In this document: positions 6,789 through 12,250 of the stretch, piece after piece
Position numbering within the stretch: position 1 is the stretch's first letter
Layout: every line of letters begins with the position of its first letter
Origin: Helicobacteraceae bacterium
GTDB lineage: Bacteria; Campylobacterota; Campylobacteria; Campylobacterales; Sulfurimonadaceae
Direction of reading: 5' to 3'
DNA length: 12,861 bases
Assembly (NCBI GenBank): GCA_030613795.1
Contig: JAUWLG010000014.1
Location: 1 to 12,861, forward strand
Notes under the pieces: model-generated
Told to the model about the DNA's origin: nothing
Seen by the model: the letters and a program-made list of their open reading frames with translations, nothing else
Databases searched by the model: none
Program-made: the position numbers and the translations under genes

Positions 6789-8928
6789 TTTTGCCCCCTT
6801 TCAATGCAGTTAGAACCTTCTCTTTAGGCCCATCCATCACAACTTTTCCGTCATCGATGATGATCAGTCTGTCGACTAAGGCCATCATAGAGGACTTGTG
6901 TGTCACTAAGATGGTCGTCTTGTCTTTTGTCGCCTCGTCAAGGCGCTTAAGCAAGAGTGCTTCTGAGCTGCTGTCCATCGCATTACTGGGCTCATCCAAG
7001 ATCACCATCGGAGTCTCGGTGATAAATGCTCTTGCAATACCAACCGCCTGCTTTTGACCACCGGAAAGCCCTGTTCCCTGCTCACCTATGGCCATATTAA
7101 ACCCATGTGGATGATGGTTGACAAATTCACTGACAAGACCGATATGCGCCGCTTTAAGCAGTGCTTCATTACCGACACTCGGTTTTTTATAGACGATATT
7201 GGCACGCAGTGTTGTGTTAAAAAGAGAGATCTCTTGCGGCACGTAACTTGTCTGACGACGAAGTTCAGCCGGGTCAAGTTGTGACAGGTCAATATCATCA
7301 ATCAATACCGTACCGCTGTCAGGCTCATAAAGCTTCAGCAACAGTTTTTGAATGGTCGATTTTCCTGAACCGATCTTACCGATGATCCCTACACGTTCAC
7401 CCGGGTTGATCGTAAAAGAGACCCCTTTGAGTGTCTGCTTCTCTTCCTCAGGATAACTAAACACAACATCTTTAAAGGTGATCTTGCCCTGAAGGTTCTC
7501 ACGGTGTATAAACTCTTTATCTTCAGGTCTTTCAACCGGCAGTTGCATGATCTCATTTAGTGAGGTGTAGGCTGTCTTTGTCTGTTCATAATTAGCAAGC
7601 AAGGCAGCCAACTGCCCCATCGGTGCAATAATGCGAGAGGTCAAAATAACGGAAGCGATAAGACCACCCATAGTAAGTGCCATATCTTCGATCATATAGA
7701 CGCCCACAATAAGAACAATAACGGTGTTAAGCTGCACCATAAAAGCAGTCACCGTCTGAATAGAGGCCGAAAAGATCTTGGACTTAAACCCTTTATGCGC
7801 AATATCGCCGGTTGACTCTTCCCAGTTCCATTGTGAGTGCCCGTCTGCACCCAGAACCTTAATGGTCTCCAGGTTCATTAGACTCTCGATCAAGACACCA
7901 TTTTTATGTGCAGACGCTTCATAAGTGCTTTCGATGCTTTTACGCAGCGGCTCTTTGACAATGTAGCTGTAAAGCATAATAATAGTGATGACAGCAAGAG
8001 GTACGACTATGATCATCCCACCTATATAATAGGCAACAACAAGAAAAAGAAGTGCAAAAGGAAGGTCTATGAGTGTTGAGATGGTCGAGGAGGTAAAGAA
8101 ATTACGAATACTTTCAAACTCTTTGAGATTGTTTGCAAAAGAGCCAACAGACTTGGGACGAGACGACATCTTAAGGTTCATCACCTTCTCAAACAGAATT
8201 GATGAGATGATGATGTCGCTCTTTTTACCGGCCGTCTCAAGCAGATAGGTACGGAGCAATTTCAAGATCATGTCCAAGACATAGATGACCAGGATACCGA
8301 TCGCCAGGACCCACATCGTCTCAATGGCGTTGTTTGGCACAACACGGTCATAAACATTCATGGTAAAGAGTGGTGCCGCCAGTACAAAAAGGTTGATGAC
8401 AAACGAAGCTACGATAACATCACGATAGATAGAGTTGGAATACTTTATAGAGCTCCAGAACCAATGTTTATGGTCGGTATTGAGAACCTTTTTGTCGTGC
8501 TGTTTAAAACGGTGCTCTTTTTTGACAAAATAGCTGAACCCAATGTAAAGTGATTCCAGCTTTTCAAGATCTATCCACTCCTCTGCATCAGGCAGTTCAG
8601 GCAAGATGACCTTTGCGCGGCCATTTTCTCTGTCGATCTCTTCTAGAACACAGGCATCACCATCTTTAAGCAGTAAGATGACGGGCAGGACCAAGGCAGA
8701 GATATCAGTAAGTGAACGTTCAACAAGTTTTGAACTGAATCCGGCACGTTTAGCTGCCCTTGTAAAAAGTGATTTGGAAGGATCAGTCGAAAAAAGCGTA
8801 GGAGTGGACTCCCCCTCTTGCAGAGGGAGTCCATGTGTTAAGGCTTCAGCACTGAAAGGACGGTGATGGATCTTGGTGAAGATCACCAAGCACTCTAATA
8901 AGGGATCAACCTCTGTATGTTTAGACAT
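6781..8928 (-). CDS. Type I secretion ABC exporter, LapB/LssB-like, with degenerate C39 domain
   Basis: This 715-residue inner-membrane half-transporter is expected to dimerise and energise adhesin export. Residues 1 to about 140 are a C39-peptidase-like domain (DPLLECLVIF...EALTHGLPL) without the catalytic Cys context, as in LapB-type exporters, where the domain is thought to hold unfolded substrate rather than cut it. Membrane segments lie at about 165-450 and include the family motif NVYDRVVPN. The ATPase domain is at about 480-715, with Walker A GKIGSGKST (517-525), signature LSGGQ (621-625), Walker B ILDEPS (D645, E646) and switch His677 (THKS). All catalytic residues are present. Two starts are possible, GTG at 8931 or ATG at 8928. 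I chose ATG because it leaves room for AAGAG; the site is weak either way and coupling to the upstream stop, a few bases away, is likely. Confidence 0.95.
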   Translation of the reverse strand: MSKHTEVDPLLECLVIFTKIHHRPFSAEALTHGLPLQEGESTPTLFSTDPSKSLFTRAAKRAGFSSKLVERSLTDISALVLPVILLLKDGDACVLEEIDRENGRAKVILPELPDAEEWIDLEKLESLYIGFSYFVKKEHRFKQHDKKVLNTDHKHWFWSSIKYSNSIYRDVIVASFVINLFVLAAPLFTMNVYDRVVPNNAIETMWVLAIGILVIYVLDMILKLLRTYLLETAGKKSDIIISSILFEKVMNLKMSSRPKSVGSFANNLKEFESIRNFFTSSTISTLIDLPFALLFLVVAYYIGGMIIVVPLAVITIIMLYSYIVKEPLRKSIESTYEASAHKNGVLIESLMNLETIKVLGADGHSQWNWEESTGDIAHKGFKSKIFSASIQTVTAFMVQLNTVIVLIVGVYMIEDMALTMGGLIASVILTSRIIAPMGQLAALLANYEQTKTAYTSLNEIMQLPVERPEDKEFIHRENLQGKITFKDVVFSYPEEEKQTLKGVSFTINPGERVGIIGKIGSGKSTIQKLLLKLYEPDSGTVLIDDIDLSQLDPAELRRQTSYVPQEISLFNTTLRANIVYKKPSVGNEALLKAAHIGLVSEFVNHHPHGFNMAIGEQGTGLSGGQKQAVGIARAFITETPMVILDEPSNAMDSSSEALLLKRLDEATKDKTTILVTHKSSMMALVDRLIIIDDGKVVMDGPKEKVLTALKGGKNG

Positions 8929-8933
8929 CACTC

Positions 8934-10844
8934 TTAGTTAGTCTGCACCGCTTTAGTGGTGTCAATCTTCGTTTCAGTCGTATTTCCGTATTGGTCACGT
9001 TTGATCATGATCATCTCAATACGACGGTTGATCGCACGCCCTTCTGAAGTGTTATTGTCAGCGATAGGTCTTAGTTCACCTTCACCGATTACAACAACCG
9101 TATCTGGCTTAACACCCGCTTCGATCAATGCTTTTTTAGCACTGTTTGCACGCTGTTCAGAAAGCTTTTGGTTATAGGTGTCGGTACCAATACTGTCAGT
9201 GTGACCAGAGATCTCCAAGATGTACTCATCACTTTTGATCAGGTCTTTTGCAATTTTACCAAGGTATTTTTTACCACCTTCAGAAAGGATCGCTGATTGT
9301 GACTCAAACGTCAGAGAGTCCATAATAACCGGCTTGCTCTCTTTCATATACTCAACAACATCATCAATAGCGATGTCGTCTGAAGATACCGGGATAACTT
9401 CCGGGATTGGTTCCGGCGCTTTGATCACAAGTGGTTTATATGAACCTTTACAGATATTGTTGATGTCGATGTTGTTCTCGTTTTCACCGTAAAGATCGAC
9501 TTTGTTAAATTGACGAAGGCTCATTGTCACATCTTGCGGGATCTCAGCCCCAATTTTCTCTTCAACATTAGTCGCAAGAGCATAGTTCAACAGGCCAATC
9601 GCCTCCAAGATGCGAAAACGCGCGAACAGCACATCAGACTGTGCATTTTTAAGTTCTTTACGTGCATCGTTATACTCAAGTTCCGCATTGAGAAGGTCAA
9701 CAATACTGCGGCGGCCTAGTTGATACTCTTGCGCATATGACTCTGCTGTCTTTTTAGAGTACTCAACATGCATGCGGATACAACGGATCTGTCTAAATGT
9801 GATCTGATGTGCCAACCATGCCAGCTTCAATTTTTCACGAACCGCGCGCTGCTGTTCGTTGAAACTCTCTTTTTGAACCGTAATGTACTCAAGGTTTTGC
9901 AGGCGGGTCGCCTCATCTGAGCCACCGCGGTAAAGGTTATAATAGAGTTTCAACATACCACGTGCATTGGTATTTGTCCCCTCGTACCCTTGAACATTCT
10001 CATCTCTTGCAGCAGCTAGTTCCAAGTCAACAGATGGGTAGTAGTTACCCTTGTCTTTTGTGTAACGAGCTTCTTGGACCTGGATGTTTGCTCTCTCTAA
10101 CAACAGTGTAGGATTGTACTGCTGCGCGATTGTCCATAGACCATTGTAGGTATCTGCAGGCAGTGACGGAGCAAGCGGCAGTTCTAAAGATGAAGATGTA
10201 AGTGCTTCACCGTAAACACGCTCAAAGTTGACAATAGAGTCTTGGTAGTTGTTCACCTGCGCAATGTAATTTGAGTACGCCAGTGCCAAACGCCCTTCTG
10301 ATTGTTCAACATCAGAGCGACGGCCTGAACCCGCTTCTGTCTTTTCACGAATAAGACCGTAGATACGCTCATGACTGTTAACATTCTCTTCGAAAAGATC
10401 TAACAACGACTTTTGACGAAGCACGTCGATGTAGACTTCACTTGAACGAAGCGCTAGAGAGTTAGCATTTTGAAGTGTATTAAAACGCGCAGACAAAATA
10501 CGGCTCTTCTGCTCTTTGATGTCATACTCTGTCGCAAAACCTTCAAAAAGGTTCTCAGTCGCCACAATACTTGCTGAGTTTCGCACAAGATCACTGCTTG
10601 TATCAAGTGCCTGATTATTCGTCTGTACATACGATTTATCAGTATTTTCATAACCGACATCCGCTCTAAAATCAACATTTGGCTTCCAACCTGACTCGGC
10701 CTTGTCAAGATCATACTTGACAGCACGGTAGCTGCCAATATCTTTTTGCATATTTGGGTTTTTGTCAAGTGTCTCTTGAACCATCTCTTCCATGGTCAAT
10801 GCCATCAATGAAAATGGGAGTAGCAGTACTAAAAATTTGTTCAT
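8934..10844 (-). CDS. Outer-membrane channel: TolC-family protein fused to an OmpA peptidoglycan-binding domain
   Basis: The 636-residue product is first in the operon. It has a signal peptide (MNKFLVLLLPFSLMA) and then a TolC/OEP efflux-channel region at about 17-425, with both internal repeats visible (ENLFEGFATEYDIKEQKSR and YYNLYRGGSDEATRLQNLEY). A linker rich in Pro/Ile/Glu (about 426-505, PEPIPEVIPVSSDD) leads to an OmpA/MotB domain at about 505-612 (SLTFESQSAILS, GHTDSIGTDTYNQKLSEQRA, NRRIEM). Asp550 and Arg565 match in spacing the diaminopimelate-binding pair of OmpA proteins. At 636 residues it is well over the roughly 430-480 typical of TolC proteins, and the excess is the OmpA part. 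The ATG has a good AAGGA site. It should form the outer-membrane exit of the adhesin exporter and tie it to the cell wall. Confidence 0.94.
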   Translation of the reverse strand: MNKFLVLLLPFSLMALTMEEMVQETLDKNPNMQKDIGSYRAVKYDLDKAESGWKPNVDFRADVGYENTDKSYVQTNNQALDTSSDLVRNSASIVATENLFEGFATEYDIKEQKSRILSARFNTLQNANSLALRSSEVYIDVLRQKSLLDLFEENVNSHERIYGLIREKTEAGSGRRSDVEQSEGRLALAYSNYIAQVNNYQDSIVNFERVYGEALTSSSLELPLAPSLPADTYNGLWTIAQQYNPTLLLERANIQVQEARYTKDKGNYYPSVDLELAAARDENVQGYEGTNTNARGMLKLYYNLYRGGSDEATRLQNLEYITVQKESFNEQQRAVREKLKLAWLAHQITFRQIRCIRMHVEYSKKTAESYAQEYQLGRRSIVDLLNAELEYNDARKELKNAQSDVLFARFRILEAIGLLNYALATNVEEKIGAEIPQDVTMSLRQFNKVDLYGENENNIDINNICKGSYKPLVIKAPEPIPEVIPVSSDDIAIDDVVEYMKESKPVIMDSLTFESQSAILSEGGKKYLGKIAKDLIKSDEYILEISGHTDSIGTDTYNQKLSEQRANSAKKALIEAGVKPDTVVVIGEGELRPIADNNTSEGRAINRRIEMIMIKRDQYGNTTETKIDTTKAVQTN

Positions 10845-10866
10845 TCTTTGTCCTTATTAAGCGCTT

Positions 10867-10872
10867 AGTATA
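10867..10872 (-). promoter_or_regulatory. Candidate -10 box of the secretion operon
   Basis: On the minus strand TATACT lies 22 bases before the ATG at 10844, and AAGGA lies close to that start. A second A/T-rich candidate (TATATAT within CCTATATATC) lies about 20 bases further upstream. No clear -35 is seen. The choice between them is uncertain. Confidence 0.35.
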
Positions 10873-10969
10873 TGTGATAACTCTTTGATATATAGGTTTT
10901 TTTTATAAAATACTGCCATCTGTCCATAGCGATGTGTAAAAACAGGACACTGCCTCCGTTTAAAATAAT

Positions 10970-11031
10970 TAAAACTTATCTAAACAATTATCAAAGATTT
11001 ATTATCTCCTTTTTACATTGGATAAGTTTTA
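10970..11031. repeat. Perfect 11-bp inverted repeat in the divergent spacer
   Basis: TAAAACTTATC (10970-10980) and GATAAGTTTTA (11021-11031) are exact reverse complements, 40 bases apart, between the divergent secretion operon and the Sel1 gene. The arms could be two half-sites for a dimeric regulator or the stem of an RNA leader. Confidence 0.5.
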
Positions 11032-11060
11032 TTTATGTTTGATTTATATATTATTATGAA

Positions 11061-11065
11061 AAGGA
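11061..11065 (+). promoter_or_regulatory. Ribosome binding site that fixes the Sel1-gene start
   Basis: AAGGA five bases before the ATG at 11071 supports that start over the in-frame ATGs at 11035 and 11056. Neither of those has a purine-rich site at normal spacing, and both would put extra residues in front of the signal peptide. Confidence 0.7.
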
Positions 11066-11070
11066 TTTTT

Positions 11071-11478
11071 ATGAAAAACATCTTCTTATCACTACTCTTT
11101 ACCGCTTCTCTGCTCTCAGCCAACAACTATAATAAAGGTGTTGACGCCTATAAAGCTGGTGACTATAAAATGGCTGTTGAGTTATGGAAACCATACGCAA
11201 AAGACGGCAATGTCAAAGCACAGTACAGTATTGCAACAATTTTTTATGAGGGTAAAGGTGTTGAAAAGAACCATCATAAGGCAATGTACTGGTATAAACA
11301 AGCTGCAGAACAAGAGCACGCAAAAGCTTATGCCCAAATAGGTCTAATGTATTGTAAGGGTGAAGGTGTTTTACAGTCATTTAAAAAAGCCGCACCTTAT
11401 ATACAACTAGCGTTTGATAATGGATGTAAATATGCACCAGGTATATGGAAAAAATATGAGCTTTGGAAGTACGAATAA
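11071..11478 (+). CDS. Small secreted Sel1-repeat protein
   Basis: With the start at 11071 the product has 135 residues and a classical signal peptide (MKNIFLSLLFTASLLSA, then NN), so it is probably periplasmic. The mature part is an alpha/alpha solenoid. A TPR-like first unit (YNKGVDAYKAGDYKMAVELW) is followed by Sel1-like repeats: AQYSIATIFYEGKGVEKNHH with KAMYWYKQAAEQ, then AYAQIGLMYCKGEGVLQSFK with KAAPYIQLAFDNG. Such proteins are usually protein-protein interaction scaffolds in the periplasm. Single cysteines occur in the second repeat (LMYCKG) and near the end (DNGCKY), a pattern reminiscent of the cysteine-paired Sel1 proteins of Helicobacter (Hcp family), though here only two are present. 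It is divergent from the secretion operon; a functional link is not shown. Confidence 0.85.
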   Translation: MKNIFLSLLFTASLLSANNYNKGVDAYKAGDYKMAVELWKPYAKDGNVKAQYSIATIFYEGKGVEKNHHKAMYWYKQAAEQEHAKAYAQIGLMYCKGEGVLQSFKKAAPYIQLAFDNGCKYAPGIWKKYELWKYE

Positions 11479-11682
11479 AACACCTTTGGTGCCGTAAATG
11501 GTAAATCGTAAATAGGAAATGGGTGCACCTTCGGCTGATGTGGAAGGAAGAAAAAGGAAAGAAAGGTGGTGACACCCAAGGAGCAGACCCAGCTCACCTT
11601 CATTCCCGCGAAGGCGGGTGAGTGGAACGAAGTACCTTTGGTGAATCTACCTGTCCAATTGCCATGACAGATCAAGTCGTGG

Positions 11683-11702
11683 ATTCCCGTATTCGCGGGA
11701 AT
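11683..11702. repeat. dRS3-like palindrome ATTCCC-N8-GGGAAT
   Basis: This 20-base unit is a perfect match to the consensus of the neisserial dRS3 repeat. The palindrome can form a 7-bp stem, ATTCCCG/CGGGAAT. Occurrence here shows only that the motif is shared, not where it came from. Confidence 0.65.
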
Positions 11703-11734
11703 GACAAATTTGGGGCTGTTATTGATTGATTTTT

Positions 11735-11743
11735 TGCTAAAAT
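11735..11743 (+). promoter_or_regulatory. Extended -10 promoter (TGC-TAAAAT) abutting the start codon
   Basis: TG at 11735-11736, one base, then TAAAAT at 11738-11743, within a T-rich stretch (TTTTTTGCTAAAAT). Only seven bases separate the box from the ATG at 11751, which places the expected transcription start at or next to the initiation codon. No Shine-Dalgarno is present in between, consistent with a leaderless or nearly leaderless mRNA. Confidence 0.55.
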
Positions 11744-11750
11744 CCTATCC

Positions 11751-11966
11751 ATGAAATTATGGTTCAAAGACACTAGCACTACAACACACCACATCATCTA
11801 CTTCACCGGGGAAAATGCACAAAATACCGTGTATTTGGGCGACCTGGATGATGCAGCATTTAAAGAGTACCTTTTAACACTCTCATCCAAAATAGATATA
11901 GAAAAAAATCTAAAATTGATCCACTACTTTGGATATCTTCATATTTTTGCGAAAAAGGAGAGTTAA
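11751..11966 (+). CDS. Hypothetical small protein, first gene of a two-gene operon
   Basis: The 71-residue soluble protein has no signal peptide or membrane segment. The N-terminal half reads as beta strands (MKLWFKD, HHIIYFTGE, NTVYLGDLDD). The second half is a helix (AAFKEYLLTLSSKI) followed by a strand pair (LKLIHYFGYLHIFAKK). It has no Cys or recognisable catalytic motif, and I do not recognise the family. Its stop TAA is immediately followed by the ATG of the next gene, and its last codons carry that gene's AAGGAG site, so the two are co-translated. The call as a real gene rests on the promoter directly upstream, the zero-base spacing to its partner and a plausible globular composition. 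Confidence 0.7.
   Translation: MKLWFKDTSTTTHHIIYFTGENAQNTVYLGDLDDAAFKEYLLTLSSKIDIEKNLKLIHYFGYLHIFAKKES
11955..11960 (+). promoter_or_regulatory. Shine-Dalgarno AAGGAG inside the upstream gene
   Basis: AAGGAG six bases before the ATG at 11967 lies in the last codons of the preceding gene, which supports that start and coupled translation. Confidence 0.7.
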
Positions 11967-12203
11967 ATGTCACTCGAAAAAGATCTAGAAAAGAGACTCA
12001 AAGACTTTGGCTGTTCAGACGAATTTGTCAAGATCTGTATGTATTACAAAGATATCTACAAAGAAGATATCGATATCGAAGAGTTTATAGAGTACGTTGA
12101 AGAGGAGTTCGCAAAGGTCGAAGATGAGAAGTTTAAAAAAGCTGAACAACAGGTAGACGCTTCTGAACTCTTTGGTGAAATTGAAGGTGAAGAAGAGTTG
12201 TAA
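11967..12203 (+). CDS. Hypothetical acidic helical protein, second gene of the operon
   Basis: The 78-residue, strongly acidic protein is predicted to be almost entirely helical (MSLEKDLEKRLKDFGCSDEF, IDIEEFIEYVEEEFAKVEDE). Its tail is disordered and Glu-rich (SELFGEIEGEEEL). Two cysteines (residues 16 and 24, GCSD and ICMY) flank the first helix pair, but there is no metal-binding spacing. I see no transmembrane or DNA-binding motif. The size and charge suggest an accessory or adaptor protein that acts with the product of the directly abutting upstream gene. The function is unknown and the family is not recognised. Confidence 0.75.
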   Translation: MSLEKDLEKRLKDFGCSDEFVKICMYYKDIYKEDIDIEEFIEYVEEEFAKVEDEKFKKAEQQVDASELFGEIEGEEEL

Positions 12204-12225
12204 AAACCTTTCGCTTTGAAATTTT

Positions 12226-12250
12226 TAATTTAAAATCAGGCGTCTCGCCT
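12226..12250 (-). terminator. Candidate terminator overlapping the end of the DTW gene
   Basis: On the minus strand AGGCG-AGA-CGCCT (12250-12238) is a perfect 5-bp stem made from the last codons of the DTW gene. It is followed by the stop and GATTTTAAATT. The T-tract is broken, so efficiency is uncertain. For the opposite strand no T-run follows, so it would not serve the convergent operon. Confidence 0.35.

Larger units (their letters stand above)
11479..11750. repeat. Non-coding intergenic repeat region with two oppositely oriented dRS3-like palindromes
   Basis: No convincing gene is present. The right part holds ATTCCCGTATTCGCGGGAAT (11683-11702), which fits ATTCCC-N8-GGGAAT exactly. The left part holds ATTCCCGCGAAGGCGGGTGA (11602-11621), the same motif with a decayed right arm, inside a larger hairpin CTCACC...GGTGAG (11593-11622). 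Read from opposite strands the two share CATTCCCGCGAA (11601-11612 and complement of 11692-11703), so they form an inverted pair. ACCTTTGGTG occurs at 11482-11491, just after the Sel1 stop, and again at 11634-11643. Translated, the palindromes give IPAKAG-type peptides, a known source of false ORF calls. Confidence 0.7.

Noticed and set aside
8806..8832. Internal transcription terminator in the exporter gene
   Set aside because: The hairpin is good but no U-run follows on the minus strand, and it lies inside an intact coding sequence.
11381..11675. Overlapping minus-strand reading frames across the spacer and the Sel1 gene end
   Set aside because: They translate the repeat palindromes (FHSPAFAGM-type peptides) and antisense of a real gene, lack a convincing start site and have no domain features.
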